Shown: positions 46,562 to 61,257 of the stretch, one piece after another
Position numbering within the stretch: the first letter of the stretch is position 1
Layout of the letters: each line of letters starts with the position of its first letter
Assembly: GCF_002116695.1 (NCBI RefSeq)
Contig: NZ_CP020477.1
Span: 669,501-733,500 of the forward strand
Direction: 5' to 3'
From: Acidianus manzaensis
Lineage (GTDB): Archaea > Thermoproteota > Thermoprotei_A > Sulfolobales > Sulfolobaceae
DNA length: 64,000 nt
The notes under the pieces: generated by a model
The model's input: the letters and a program-made list of their open reading frames with translations, nothing else
Databases searched by the model: none
What the model was told of the DNA's origin: nothing
Translations under genes and position numbers: made by a program

Positions 46562-49417
46562 ATGGATTTATCCTCAAAGAAAAAAATAGCCGCAGGTCTT
46601 GTAATTTTATATGCGGTAAGCCTAGCTATATTCCTACCAACTCTATTTCAAGCATCTTCTAATACATTAATAACAAACGTAATCAATCCATTCAATGGCG
46701 GAAACTATCTATGGGGAAGAATGTCTGGCATAATAGAATCAAATGGGCCAATAAGCACAGTAAATCTAACATATGTAGTACCATTCAATTTAACATTACC
46801 ACTATTAGTATATAACGAAGCAATAGCTAACTCAACAGGTACTTATTACTATAATACTACTGGATTTGATTATCTATACAAACATTATAAAATAATGTTA
46901 CCCGAAAATGGATCAGTGGTAAATGTAACAGCTAAATTCTTTGCAAGAACGACTGAAAATATCATAAATTCTACCTTATCACCCTATAAGACTAATACGA
47001 CTAAGGGAGTATACTACGAAATGTTCAATACAACCCCACCAACTCCATTCCATTATTCATATGGCACATTTACTGCAGTTAGTGAAACAGTACCTAACGG
47101 AATGTATGCAAATGCAAGCGCAGAATTTAGTAACTTCAATTTTGTTGCACAATATTTGCCTTTCAATACTACGCTAAATTTAAGTGTATATGCTACTCCA
47201 AACATAATAGGAATTAAGGGACATGTACACTTTATCTTCAAAGTAGAGCTAAGGGCTAACAAAACCGTTTCATCTCCAGTAGAATATATAACATATGCAT
47301 CTTTCTACTTAAACAATTCTTTCATCTCTAGTTTACAAGCAATAACAACACAAATACCTGGAGCTTCGTCTGCTACATCTCCAGCTACTGTACAATTTAC
47401 TACAACTTACCAGAATTATATATTGCTGGTAGGCCTAGGATTATGGAGCAATGTAACTACAGTTTATGTGCAAGGTATATCCCCATTAACTAACAATGGA
47501 AGCTTTAGAGCCGTAGTGATTCCACCTCAAATGACAATACAAACTCCTCCATTCAGTACAACAAATGATCCATACATGGTAGAAAATGTAACAATATACG
47601 CTCCAGACGATATGCTTAATTGGACTTCAGTAATTCCAGCGGCTGGTAAATGGAATCCATATAGTACTATTAATCAACCATATACTAATGGTCCTTGGGA
47701 CTATTCTGGTAATGGATTAACTGTATCATTAATGGTAGGCGGTGTTACCGTAGCTAGTGAAGTAATGAACGATAGTTTAGCTCTATATGCTGATAGTAAT
47801 GTTCCATATGGTTATGCATATCATGTATCTATAGAATTTTTACTATCAAGCAACGATATGATAATGAGTAATGGAAACTTAATTTATGTATTTATAAATC
47901 CATCCCAGTTAGCTAATGCACAAATTCAATTATTATATAATGATAGCGATTATGCTGTCCAGTACTTATTTAGTCCAGTTCATGGAAACTATGTTGTTAA
48001 GACTACTAACATAATGGTGTATACGCCAGAGCTATATATGCCAACTGCTGAACCATTATCTACGTCTTACTTCCAAGGCCAATTAATAGATTATGATTAT
48101 GGGTATGATTATTTAGTTCCATATGTTAACAATGCTACTGATACAGTTGAATTAATGCATATATCTGGAGATTCAGAATTAGTAATGGGAATAACTTCAA
48201 CTCATGCTAATGCAACTCTAAGTATATACTATCCAAACACACCAATAGGAAGCTTAGAGACAACTATAGGCACTATACAAAGTGTATACGTAAAGTTTGC
48301 TAACGGAACTATGGAGAGAATATACTTAGGTAACTCTAATATAACTACGTTATTCACTGGTGTTACAATGCCACAAATGTCTCCAATGCCACCATTCTGG
48401 AACTACTCGTTCGTAGTAAGTATTCCAGGATTAGAGAGTATACTACATATAACTCCAACTCAAGCGCTAAGTGTATTGAATAACTCATACATAATAATAA
48501 GTTACTATGATATGGTATCTGGACAAACTGTAACTAATATGACAAAGTTGTACTCATCTACAGTATCACTAACTGTAGGAGTTGCTAATGATCATAACTT
48601 CTATTATGCTCCTGCTACACCATTTGAAGATATAGCTGTTCCTGGTGACCAAATATTCTACTTAGTTAATGTGAACAATACATTACCAGTAACTGTAACA
48701 TTAACAGATGCATCATTAGGTGCAACTTCTCCATCTGCTATATTATCACTAAATACAACTAGTATAGCAATAACATACATTAACGAAACAGGACAGATGG
48801 TAAGCGTCACAGTTCCAAATATAACGTTGACTGAAACTGCACCAGGAAGCGGAATCTTTACTGGCATATTCTACATTACCTTAGTCAACTCTAAGGATCA
48901 ACTAGTACCTACAGGATATCCATTAAACTTCACATATATAGCTGTAAATGGAGTACCAACAAAACTTCCAGTATTCTATATAATGAATACAACCCACCCA
49001 AGAATGTATATAAACGTTACTGCAGCTGGAGTATCAGCATTTAACTACTATCAGTTAGGTGAAATTGCAAATGTTATGGAAAATATAACTCCAGTAACAT
49101 ATAATCCAATAGACGGTGAGTTATCTACTACAGTAGGCTCTATGATATCTGGATACTATTATTCTGGATATATAGTACTAACAATATATACTAACCAGAG
49201 CGGTCATGCAGTATATACATATGAGCAGTATTTCAACTTAAGCAGTAGTAGTCCAAGGTTTGTTGTAGCATTCGACTTATTACCATTATCAAGCATACTA
49301 ACTGGTCATACATACTACATTAAGATGGAAGCTATAGTAGTGCCATTATCCTATGAGCCAGATACTACAATAGGAACGCAAGGAATAGTGTTTGAAGGTG
49401 AATTCTATTTCGCATAA
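46562..49417 (+). CDS. slaA: S-layer protein SlaA (large, lattice-forming)
   Basis: A 951-residue secreted protein with an N-terminal signal peptide (basic KKK, then hydrophobic IAAGLVILYAVSLAIFLPTLF, residues 6-30) and no other membrane segment. The body is beta-strand rich, high in Thr, Asn, Tyr and Ser and dense in N-glycosylation sequons (for example NLTY, NSTG, NYSF). In Sulfolobales SlaA forms the outer canopy of the S-layer, anchored by SlaB. It is shorter than in S. acidocaldarius (~1,420 residues). Cysteine is virtually absent, as expected at low pH and high temperature. slaB follows after 53 bases. Confidence 0.92.
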   Translation: MDLSSKKKIAAGLVILYAVSLAIFLPTLFQASSNTLITNVINPFNGGNYLWGRMSGIIESNGPISTVNLTYVVPFNLTLPLLVYNEAIANSTGTYYYNTTGFDYLYKHYKIMLPENGSVVNVTAKFFARTTENIINSTLSPYKTNTTKGVYYEMFNTTPPTPFHYSYGTFTAVSETVPNGMYANASAEFSNFNFVAQYLPFNTTLNLSVYATPNIIGIKGHVHFIFKVELRANKTVSSPVEYITYASFYLNNSFISSLQAITTQIPGASSATSPATVQFTTTYQNYILLVGLGLWSNVTTVYVQGISPLTNNGSFRAVVIPPQMTIQTPPFSTTNDPYMVENVTIYAPDDMLNWTSVIPAAGKWNPYSTINQPYTNGPWDYSGNGLTVSLMVGGVTVASEVMNDSLALYADSNVPYGYAYHVSIEFLLSSNDMIMSNGNLIYVFINPSQLANAQIQLLYNDSDYAVQYLFSPVHGNYVVKTTNIMVYTPELYMPTAEPLSTSYFQGQLIDYDYGYDYLVPYVNNATDTVELMHISGDSELVMGITSTHANATLSIYYPNTPIGSLETTIGTIQSVYVKFANGTMERIYLGNSNITTLFTGVTMPQMSPMPPFWNYSFVVSIPGLESILHITPTQALSVLNNSYIIISYYDMVSGQTVTNMTKLYSSTVSLTVGVANDHNFYYAPATPFEDIAVPGDQIFYLVNVNNTLPVTVTLTDASLGATSPSAILSLNTTSIAITYINETGQMVSVTVPNITLTETAPGSGIFTGIFYITLVNSKDQLVPTGYPLNFTYIAVNGVPTKLPVFYIMNTTHPRMYINVTAAGVSAFNYYQLGEIANVMENITPVTYNPIDGELSTTVGSMISGYYYSGYIVLTIYTNQSGHAVYTYEQYFNLSSSSPRFVVAFDLLPLSSILTGHTYYIKMEAIVVPLSYEPDTTIGTQGIVFEGEFYFA

Positions 49418-49419
49418 AG

Positions 49420-49438
49420 TTTTTAACTTTTTTTATTT
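49420..49438 (+). terminator. T-tract between slaA and slaB (probable partial terminator)
   Basis: Directly after the slaA stop the coding strand carries TTTTT and TTTTTTT runs. Archaeal RNA polymerase stops at such runs, so only some transcripts should continue into slaB. This would set SlaA above SlaB, as reported for the S-layer genes of Sulfolobus. Confidence 0.6.
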
Positions 49439-49459
49439 CGTATAGAATATGTGTCTGAT

Positions 49460-49465
49460 GGTGAT
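49460..49465 (+). promoter_or_regulatory. Shine-Dalgarno site of slaB
   Basis: GGTGAT, five bases before ATG 49471. It marks slaB as a downstream gene of a leadered message, in contrast to the leaderless first genes in this window. Confidence 0.6.
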
Positions 49466-49470
49466 ATTTC

Positions 49471-51006
49471 ATGAATAAAATATTTGGTTTGATAGTTATT
49501 GTATTAATGTTTTCGATGGTATTTGCTGGTACGTTTTCAATGCTAAATAGTAAAGCATCTACTGGATTTGAAGTAATTTCACCATTTCCCGAAGAACATT
49601 TTGCTTTAATTAATGATACAGAGTTAATAACAAACATATCAGTATATGCTCCAGGTCTAGTAGGCGCTACAGTTAATTTAGCTGTTACTGGTCCATATGA
49701 TATTGAAATGACTTCAGCTGGTATACCAATAGGAAGTATAGGATCAACTGGATACCTTAACTTAACTAATTATGTTCTTCCTACTACTTTATTCGAAGCT
49801 AATGGTACTCCATTAACTCACTTTATACCTGGAGAATATAATTTCACGATTTCAGTGGGATTAAATCATGCTACAGTGCCAGTTTACTTTACGTCTCCAA
49901 ATGAAGTAGAAATGGTAGTAAGTGTATATTCTAATGGTCAACCATTACAAGGTGTTACTGTTGATGTATACAATGAAACCTCAAGTATGTTCTTGGTAAG
50001 TAATACTACTGATGCTCAAGGTGTTGCTACTTTAACAGTACCATATGTATATACTATGACAAACACGTATAATGTAACAGCTACAAAGCCTGGCTATAAG
50101 GAAGTCTATACTACTGTTACAGTTCCTCCAGATCAAATCTCTGCAGTATCAGTAAAATTAACTACTAGTCCAGTAACTTTTGTTATAACTCCATATTATT
50201 TTGAAGATGAAGGAATACAAGAGCCTACTGTTCCAACAGTAATTAATGGAGAGCAAGTTTATGTTGCTTCTGGATTTGAGGGCACTACTTTATCTATGAT
50301 AATCAATGCTACTGAATCTGGTGTTCCAATAAGTGGAGCTACTATAACTGGTAAGTATAGTTATTTTGTTAATGGCGTTGAAAAGACATCCACATCTACT
50401 GCGACATATATTGGAAATGGAATGTATAACTTAAGCATAATGTTGCCAGTCGCTACTAACTATGTGCCATATACTGTAAGTATAGCTGTTACAGGAAGCT
50501 ATCAATCTAGTACTTACTCTTTCGTAGCTTTAGTAAGTGCTGAGGCAAATTACATAGGAATAATTGAGCAATTAAATAGTACTGTTAATACATTAAGTGC
50601 TGAAGTAAGTTTATTGCAATCTGAATTAAGTAGTAATGTGACATTATTAAAGTCTGATATATCTTCATTAAATTCTACCATTATGACGTTAGAAAGTGAG
50701 TTATCTTCATTAAATAGTACTGTTAATACATTAAAGTCTGAATTAGCTAGTGTAAATTCGACTCTTACTACTGAGGTTAATTCGTTAGAATCTAAAGTTT
50801 CTACATTAAGTTCTGAAGTCTCATCTTTAAATTCTGAAGTATCTTCATTAAATACTACTGTATCATCTGATCATTCATCAATTAGTAGTTTATCTTCAAA
50901 AGTAAATTCAATGTCGACATTAGAGTATGCAGCTTTAGGTATAGCTATAGTAGGTTTAATCGTAGCTATAGTTGCTATAGTATTGGTATTTAGGAAAGTA
51001 GCATAA
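49471..51006 (+). CDS. slaB: S-layer anchor protein SlaB
   Basis: A 511-residue stalk protein. Signal peptide at residues 4-25; beta-sandwich domains to about residue 360 (one carries the [16 protein letters not shown]g-like pattern); a Ser/Leu/Asn-rich coiled coil at about 362-478 in which NST sequons recur; and one C-terminal membrane helix (about 485-507) ended by FRKVA. This fits the SlaB design: trimeric stalk, glycosylated coiled coil, membrane anchor. Its repeats show as similar DNA blocks (tcattaaat-type strings) from 50570 to 50890. Confidence 0.92.
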   Translation: MNKIFGLIVIVLMFSMVFAGTFSMLNSKASTGFEVISPFPEEHFALINDTELITNISVYAPGLVGATVNLAVTGPYDIEMTSAGIPIGSIGSTGYLNLTNYVLPTTLFEANGTPLTHFIPGEYNFTISVGLNHATVPVYFTSPNEVEMVVSVYSNGQPLQGVTVDVYNETSSMFLVSNTTDAQGVATLTVPYVYTMTNTYNVTATKPGYKEVYTTVTVPPDQISAVSVKLTTSPVTFVITPYYFEDEGIQEPTVPTVINGEQVYVASGFEGTTLSMIINATESGVPISGATITGKYSYFVNGVEKTSTSTATYIGNGMYNLSIMLPVATNYVPYTVSIAVTGSYQSSTYSFVALVSAEANYIGIIEQLNSTVNTLSAEVSLLQSELSSNVTLLKSDISSLNSTIMTLESELSSLNSTVNTLKSELASVNSTLTTEVNSLESKVSTLSSEVSSLNSEVSSLNTTVSSDHSSISSLSSKVNSMSTLEYAALGIAIVGLIVAIVAIVLVFRKVA

Positions 51007-51016
51007 AGTTAAACTC

Positions 51017-51039
51017 TTTTTTTGAATAGTTTTTTATAT
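51017..51039 (+). terminator. T-run after slaB merging with the next gene's TATA box
   Basis: CTTTTTTTG at 51016-51024 follows the slaB stop and can end transcription, while TTTTTATAT at 51031-51039 sits 30 to 22 bases before ATG 51061, the spacing of a leaderless promoter. The membrane gene after slaB may thus be controlled separately from slaAB. Confidence 0.5.
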
Positions 51040-51060
51040 CATTTTTCCTTTTGCTTTTAT

Positions 51061-52676
<1,616 letters not shown>

Positions 52677-52680
<4 letters not shown>

Positions 52681-53261
52681 ATAGGAGTGAGCTATCGAAT
52701 TATATATATTCGTTGATAATAGGTTTTATTCCTTTTGTTTCGCTTAAGATTGATAATGTTTACTTTATGTTGTTTTCCTTTGTTGTTTCTTTGGTTATTT
52801 TGCTGTTGTTTAATTATGATTCTAGAATTTTGGTTTTGTTAGGTATTTTTTCTCTTTTGTTGTCGGCTTTTTTTGATAGAGTAAATTTAGGGAATCTCGC
52901 ATGGTTTTATTTTGTTTTTGGGGTTTTAGGTATTATAATAGGGGATAAAATTAGTAATAAAATGGAAAATAGTAGGGCAGATATACAAAATAAAATTATA
53001 AATAGTATTAAGGATGATGAGGAAAAAAAGGACGAGAAGGTAGGGCGTAAAAGAAAGGGGAAAAGGGGTAGGCAAGTTAATCAGAAGAAGAGTGGTAGTT
53101 TTATAAATACATTATCTTGGGTTTTCATAGTTTTATCTTTGCCTTTTATGTTTGATATTTGGTATTATGCTTTTGCTAAAGGAGAGTTGCATTTGGATAT
53201 AATTTTTATAGGTGCAGGTTTGTTTGCACTAGGTTATATTCTTAATACTATAAAGAGCTAA
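52677..53261 (+). CDS. Membrane protein with basic loop, coupled to the slaAB-adjacent gene
   Basis: A 194-residue protein: four hydrophobic segments in the first ~100 residues, a highly charged cytoplasmic loop near 105-145 ([20 protein letters not shown]), then two more helices. No family recognised. The ATG overlaps the stop of the large membrane protein (ATGA), so the two are almost certainly made together and may form one complex. Confidence 0.55.
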
Positions 53262-53309
53262 TTTGAAGTTATGCTGGAGTATTTCCTATTAACAGGGATT
53301 AATGCTTTG

Positions 53310-53349
53310 TGAGAACTGGTCAGTTATTCGAATAAGATTTTGGTTCTCA
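53310..53349. repeat. Nested palindrome: TGAGAAC...TTATTCGAATAA...GTTCTCA
   Basis: TGAGAAC (53310-53316) and GTTCTCA (53343-53349) are perfect inverted arms; exactly midway lies the 12-base perfect palindrome TTATTCGAATAA (53324-53335). Both share one axis at 53329.5, with 7-base spacers each side. It lies in the 245-base gap between convergent genes. As RNA it could fold as a hairpin with three extra G-U pairs; as DNA it looks like a two-step operator or partition-type site. Confidence 0.6.
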
Positions 53350-53506
53350 TAATTGTAGTATTTAAAATTAAGTTTAAGGGAAATTCCTTGTTATGTTTTA
53401 ATAGTCACAGGATTTTCCGTAAATTGTTTCATGTAATTATAATCAAAATATTAATTTTCATGTAGGCGTTGAATTTATATTTGGTTATAATTTTATATAT
53501 TTTGTA

Positions 53507-54307
53507 TCATGCTTTTGTAATTCTTTCTAGAAACTCTTCTGTTAGATCAGTAATTATCTTTTTATTTTTTTCTTTTCTTGCTGAAATAAATATTGGAATT
53601 TCTTTTTTTGTGTCACTAAAATTAAGGTTTATTAGTTCTTTTCTTGCTGGTATTGCTGTTTTGAAGTTTATTAGTTTTAAGTTCCCGTCATATGGATAGA
53701 TTCTTTTTTCAATTTCTTTTTTTTCGTCATCGCTAAGTGATTTTAGTGCGTCGTCTACTATTCTGTAGGCTTCGTATTCTTGTTCGTATGGTTTTCCTTC
53801 ATAAATTACTATGTTTCCTATATACTTTAGGTTTACGTAGAATTGGTTCATCCAATGGATTAGGATGTTTATTGATTTTCTAAGTTCTCTGTTTTTGCTT
53901 GGTGGCAATACTGATATTATGTATTGTGATGATTCTATGGCGTTCATTGCTATCATTGATATTCTAGGGTGGAAGTCTATGAATATGTAGTCGTAGTCTT
54001 TTATTTTTATTTTTGCGTAAGATAATGCGTTTTCTACGTAATTAGTGAAGTCTGGTTGTATATCGTCATAGTTATCTAGGTCTGGTTCTATTTTACATGG
54101 GTATACTAGAATATCTATGTTTGTGTTTTTTATGTTGAATAATCCTTTTTTTACGTATTTTGGTTTTATAAAAAAGGTCGATGTGTAGCTTTTCTCATCT
54201 AAGTCTATTACTAGTGTTCTTTTTCCTTTCCAACTTAGTCCTAGTGATAATAGCGATATTATGTGGGATTTTCCGTAAGTCGGTAATGGTGTAAATGTTA
54301 TTATCAT
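53507..54307 (-). CDS. ParA/MinD-like protein with altered P-loop
   Basis: A 266-residue protein with the ParA layout: [13 protein letters not shown] at residues 4-16 in place of KGGx[13 protein letters not shown] near 30 (Walker A' aspartate), [11 protein letters not shown] near 105 (Walker B), then [11 protein letters not shown]. The signature lysine of the deviant Walker A and the leading glycine are absent although GKS remains. It may bind but not cycle ATP normally. No ParB-like partner is adjacent. It is convergent with the slaAB-linked membrane genes. Confidence 0.7.
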   Translation of the reverse strand: MIITFTPLPTYGKSHIISLLSLGLSWKGKRTLVIDLDEKSYTSTFFIKPKYVKKGLFNIKNTNIDILVYPCKIEPDLDNYDDIQPDFTNYVENALSYAKIKIKDYDYIFIDFHPRISMIAMNAIESSQYIISVLPPSKNRELRKSINILIHWMNQFYVNLKYIGNIVIYEGKPYEQEYEAYRIVDDALKSLSDDEKKEIEKRIYPYDGNLKLINFKTAIPARKELINLNFSDTKKEIPIFISARKEKNKKIITDLTEEFLERITKA

Positions 54308-54411
54308 ATGTTATTGATTAATTATTGGTTTATAAATTATCACATGATTCTAAGAAGAATACGGTGTTATAGGTTATATTAATAATACTGAATTTTTATT
54401 TATTTGTTTGT

Positions 54412-55205
<794 letters not shown>

Positions 55206-55224
<19 letters not shown>

Positions 55225-56123
55225 GGTCTCACCTTTCCTTTTCCTGGAGTTTCTCTTTCTTCGCCTATGAAATAAACGTAAATGTCGTCTAGGTTTGGTG
55301 ATGTTTTTTCTATTTCTTTATAATATCTTAATTTTTCTATTTCTTTTTCTGGTATTCTTAAAATATAATAATCATCGTGTACTTCTATTAGGTATTTTTT
55401 TAGGTCATCTGTTAGATAGTTAACTTCTACTTCTAGAATGTTTCCTACTTTTTCTTTTAATTCTTCTAATGTTCCTTTTTCTACTATTTTTCCTCTTTTA
55501 ATTAGAAATATTTCGTTGGCTAATTCTTCTACTTCTCTTAGGTAATGTGATGACATTAGGATTGTCTTGTCTTTTAATGATTTTATTACTCTTCTAAATT
55601 CTCTGGCTGAAAGTAAGTCTAATCCTAGTGTTGGTTCGTCCATTAAAATTACTGGTGGGTCTGTTATTAATGCTCTGGCTAATGCTAATCTTTTTTGCAT
55701 TCCTGTGCTAAATTTCATGTAAGGTATGTTTGCCCAATCTTGTAATCCTACGAATTCTAATAATTCTTTTGCTCTTCTTTTTGCGTCGGATAATGATAGT
55801 CCTTGTAAGCTGGAAAAAAATATGAGGTTGTCCATGGCTGTTAGTCTATAGTAAAATGCTCTTTCACTTACTGTTACTAATCCTATATTTTCTCTTACTT
55901 TCTTTTCGTCTTTTAAAACGCTATAACCGTTGACTATTGCGTCTCCATAAGTTGGGATAACTAGGGTGGAAAGTATTTTTAATAATGTAGTTTTTCCTGC
56001 TCCATTGTGTCCTACTAGTGCACCTAATTGTCCTTTTTCTATGCTGATGTTGACATTGTCTAATGCTTTAATTTTTTTTCTTTTTACTTCAAACTCTTTT
56101 GTTAGGTCTATTGTTTGTATCAA
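55206..56123 (-). CDS. ABC transporter ATP-binding protein (ABC-2 exporter)
   Basis: About 305 residues. Walker [10 protein letters not shown] near residue 38, signature [15 protein letters not shown] near 138, Walker [13 protein letters not shown] near 160 and the H-loop [10 protein letters not shown] near 193; a C-terminal extension with [13 protein letters not shown] choose TTG 56123 as start because GGTGATT stands 5 bases before it; an in-frame GTG at 56135 lies inside that site. It forms the exporter with the ABC-2 permease downstream. Confidence 0.88.
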
Positions 56124-56169
56124 AAAAATCACCAATAAATTTTCCGATATCGAACTTTTGTCTTTCGGC

Positions 56170-56177
56170 TTTTTAAA
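56170..56177 (+). promoter_or_regulatory. TATA box of the 127-residue gene
   Basis: TTTTTAAA is 30 to 23 bases before ATG 56200, so this small gene is leaderless and starts at that ATG rather than further upstream within the antisense of the ABC gene. Confidence 0.6.
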
Positions 56178-56199
56178 CTTTAGTTATGAAACTTATGGT

Positions 56200-56583
56200 A
56201 TGGATGGGAAAATTCCTTTGGAAGGTGAAGTTTACTTAGATGGCGAGAAAGTTGATGCAAGATTGTTTTTGCATGTTAAAGGATATAATAGGGCTAGGGT
56301 GACTCATGTAGATATTGAAGGTGAAAAAATCAAGGGATTAATAAAACCTAGGCATTCTGTTTATCCTCTTGTAAATTGGAAGAATAATTCTGTTGAGATA
56401 GATATAGGTGAACATAAGCTTAAGGTAATTATTCCTAGTTTACCTCTAGATTTTTCTTCTAATCTTTATGTTGGAGGCAAGGGTAAAGGTTTGTTTATAG
56501 GCTTTCACAAGGAGCAATTAAGAGTATTAGAAGATGTAGCTAGAAAGATTGGAGTGGAGCCAATCAGTAGAAGTAAAAAATGA
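56200..56583 (+). CDS. Small conserved beta-rich protein of unknown function
   Basis: A 127-residue protein, mainly beta strands ([58 protein letters not shown]) followed by a C-terminal helix. No cysteine, no membrane segment, no motif I know. It is divergent from the ABC exporter. An open frame extends upstream to 55966, but the TATA box position argues for ATG 56200. Confidence 0.55.
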   Translation: MDGKIPLEGEVYLDGEKVDARLFLHVKGYNRARVTHVDIEGEKIKGLIKPRHSVYPLVNWKNNSVEIDIGEHKLKVIIPSLPLDFSSNLYVGGKGKGLFIGFHKEQLRVLEDVARKIGVEPISRSKK

Positions 56584-56646
56584 TTTAAATTTTTAATTCA
56601 ACAAAAAGGTTTTTATGATAGCTATTTTGCTTTTTATAGAATCAGG

Positions 56647-56672
56647 AATAAGCCCATTTCTCTCGGCTTATT
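56647..56672. repeat. Perfect 8-base hairpin AATAAGCC/GGCTTATT
   Basis: AATAAGCC (56647-56654) and GGCTTATT (56665-56672) around a 10-base loop, 64 bases after the end of the small beta protein gene. It may form an RNA stem at the 3' end of that transcript; T-runs nearby are modest. Confidence 0.45.
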
Positions 56673-56900
56673 ATACGTGTTTTCTAATTTAGAGGGCTTT
56701 GATTTCTTTCTATAGAACTTAATGAAAGATAATTTCATTATCTAATAAAAAATTATCTATTCATATATGCATCTTTAAATTGAGTACTATATACTATCTA
56801 TATTTAATTTTTCTTTGTACTTGTTGTGAATATTACTATTAATAAATTTTAGTTATTTCTAAATTGGAATATAATTTTCATAATACGCATTAACATATGT

Positions 56901-56921
56901 TACACTATATTATGTAGTGTA
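56901..56921. repeat. Operator-like inverted repeat TACACTA-N7-TAGTGTA
   Basis: TACACTA (56901-56907) and TAGTGTA (56915-56921) are perfect arms with spacer TATTATG, a 21-base site typical in size for dimeric HTH regulators. It lies 146 bases before the permease ATG at 57067. No regulator gene is adjacent. Confidence 0.45.
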
Positions 56922-57066
56922 TCTTGAACTATTAAGTGAATATAAGTGATGTCGTGCTATTAAAAATTTTTTAAGGCTACAATTTTTCCATATTTGATTT
57001 TTGCCTTAAAATTTAAAACGTTTAGTAGGTTAATTTTAAATTTCCGTGCTTAACTGTAAGTTGAAA

Positions 57067-58656
<1,590 letters not shown>

Positions 58657-58658
58657 TT

Positions 58659-59861
<1,203 letters not shown>

Positions 59862-59899
59862 AATATTACTTAAAATGTTATATAATATAAACTTAATCG

Positions 59900-59909
59900 G
59901 AGTATACTC
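59900..59909. repeat. Palindrome GAGTATACTC upstream of the glycosyltransferase promoter
   Basis: A perfect 10-base palindrome 39-48 bases before the minus-strand ATG, just upstream of the TATA-like element, where archaeal activators or repressors bind. Confidence 0.35.
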
Positions 59910-60150
59910 AATAATTAATAATCTAGATTTTTATGGAAAATGAAAATTCAATTTACAAAGTTTATATATTAAATATTCACTTAAATAATTTATGACATAT
60001 TTTCGTTTTGATTTTTAAAATTAATGGAATAACTGTAGCATATTTCAAATCCAATAGTTATCTTTTGGCAGTAAATTTTATTGTCATTGTTTTCGAAGCT
60101 CATAATATATAGATTATATATAGCTCTTATAATCTTTTTTTCATATAAAG

Positions 60151-60294
60151 ATGTTAAATACATTATTAAGTTTTAGTTTTAGTATAAACTTTACAAGTAT
60201 AATAATGTATTATCCAGTTTACTTTTTAACAGAAATAAAATTATATAAGTTATATAATAGAAATTATCGTGAAGATTTAGAAAATAAATGCTAA
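60151..60294 (+). CDS. Candidate small membrane protein (47 residues)
   Basis: An ATG-started frame of 47 codons ending TAA. Residues 3-28 are hydrophobic (LLSFSFSINFTSIIMYYPVYF) and the tail is charged (LYKLYNRNYREDLENK), the layout of a single-pass micropeptide. TATA-like strings TTATATATA (60112-60121) and TTATAAT (60127-60133) precede it. In such AT-rich DNA an open frame of this length can arise by chance, so support is weak. Confidence 0.25.
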   Translation: MLNTLLSFSFSINFTSIIMYYPVYFLTEIKLYKLYNRNYREDLENKC

Positions 60295-60387
60295 AAAGCT
60301 AAACTTGATTTTATAATATTTTAGATTTAAGTATAGCATGTTAATAGCTTATTTAAGATCAGATTCCATATAAAAATTTAAGAAAAA

Positions 60388-61146
60388 TTATTTATTTAGA
60401 CTTGATATATATTCTCCAAGGCTCTTAATTTCTTCTGGAATATTTATTTCAGATATTTCTTTATTAATCATGAATAAATCTTCTTTGAAAGGCAAAACTA
60501 TCTTAAATTTTTCAAACTGTGAAGCCTTTTGCTTAGCCTTTTCAATATCTTCGGGAAAGGGCGGAACTAGATTAATGATAACAGCAATGTATGTTCCTAT
60601 ATTATTTGCATCTTTTTCTATACTCTCTATATATTTTTTAGTAGTTTGGATTGATGCATCGCTTGAATCAGTGATATATATTCTAAAAATTTTTTCTTGT
60701 GGAAGTATTTTTCTAAACATATATAACTCTAGGAATACTTCTTCATCCATATAGCCTACCATTGAAGGATTATCAACTATAAAATAATTGTAGTTTTTTG
60801 TTATTATTTTTTTATATTCCATCTCTAATTTGTTTTTTAATTCATCTTTTTTCTTAATGTTTTCATAATCTACGTAAAATCTTGGGCCATCTCCATATAA
60901 TTTTAATACACCTAATTTTCCTTTAAGATGTAATTCAGTTAATGAACTGGTAACATTATCATCTCTATTTACTATTTTGCTTAATAATCCATTATCTGTA
61001 ATTCCAGCAATTCTTGATATCCAACCTAAAGGGTCTCTATCAATTATTAATGTATTTTTTCCATTACATGCGAAGAATTTACCTAGTAATAATGAGATTG
61101 TAGACTTACCTATACCACCCTTAGCGCTGAGAATTGTTATTCTCAT
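60388..61146 (-). CDS. ParA/MinD-family ATPase
   Basis: About 252 residues with an intact deviant Walker [13 protein letters not shown] (near residue 6-17), the A' aspartate in [11 protein letters not shown], and Walker [11 protein letters not shown]. The family positions DNA, plasmids or protein complexes by ATP-driven dimerisation. I start at ATG 61146 as a TATA-like TTTATTTTT lies about 22-30 bases upstream; ATG 61161 would leave only 15. No ParB/SegB-like gene is adjacent. Single gene, with long AT-rich DNA downstream. Confidence 0.82.
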   Translation of the reverse strand: MRITILSAKGGIGKSTISLLLGKFFACNGKNTLIIDRDPLGWISRIAGITDNGLLSKIVNRDDNVTSSLTELHLKGKLGVLKLYGDGPRFYVDYENIKKKDELKNKLEMEYKKIITKNYNYFIVDNPSMVGYMDEEVFLELYMFRKILPQEKIFRIYITDSSDASIQTTKKYIESIEKDANNIGTYIAVIINLVPPFPEDIEKAKQKASQFEKFKIVLPFKEDLFMINKEISEINIPEEIKSLGEYISSLNK

Positions 61147-61257
61147 TATATATAGTAGCATTTAGAGAAAAATAAAGTTTTGTATAATATATTTTAAGCA
61201 TGCCTTATATAAACTTGGTAGAAAATAGAAAAATTATTTATATAAAAATGACAATTT

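Larger units (their letters stand above)
56584..57066. other. Intergenic region with two inverted repeats upstream of the permease gene
   Basis: About 480 bases without a supportable gene. It contains the hairpin at 56647-56672, the near-palindrome at 56901-56921 and a TATA-like TTTTAAAT at 57034-57041 serving the permease. The rest is AT-rich with a T/G bias of the top strand. Confidence 0.5.
59862..60387. other. Long AT-rich intergenic region
   Basis: About 526 bases with very low G+C. Next to the glycosyltransferase start lie TATA-like TTATATAAC (about 59876-59884, minus strand) and the palindrome at 59900-59909. A 47-codon open frame at 60151-60294 is the only candidate gene. No RNA gene was recognised. 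Confidence 0.5.

Noticed and set aside
55966..56199. Upstream extension of the small beta protein frame
   Set aside because: It is antisense to the ABC ATPase N-terminus, and the TATA box at 56170 places the start at ATG 56200.
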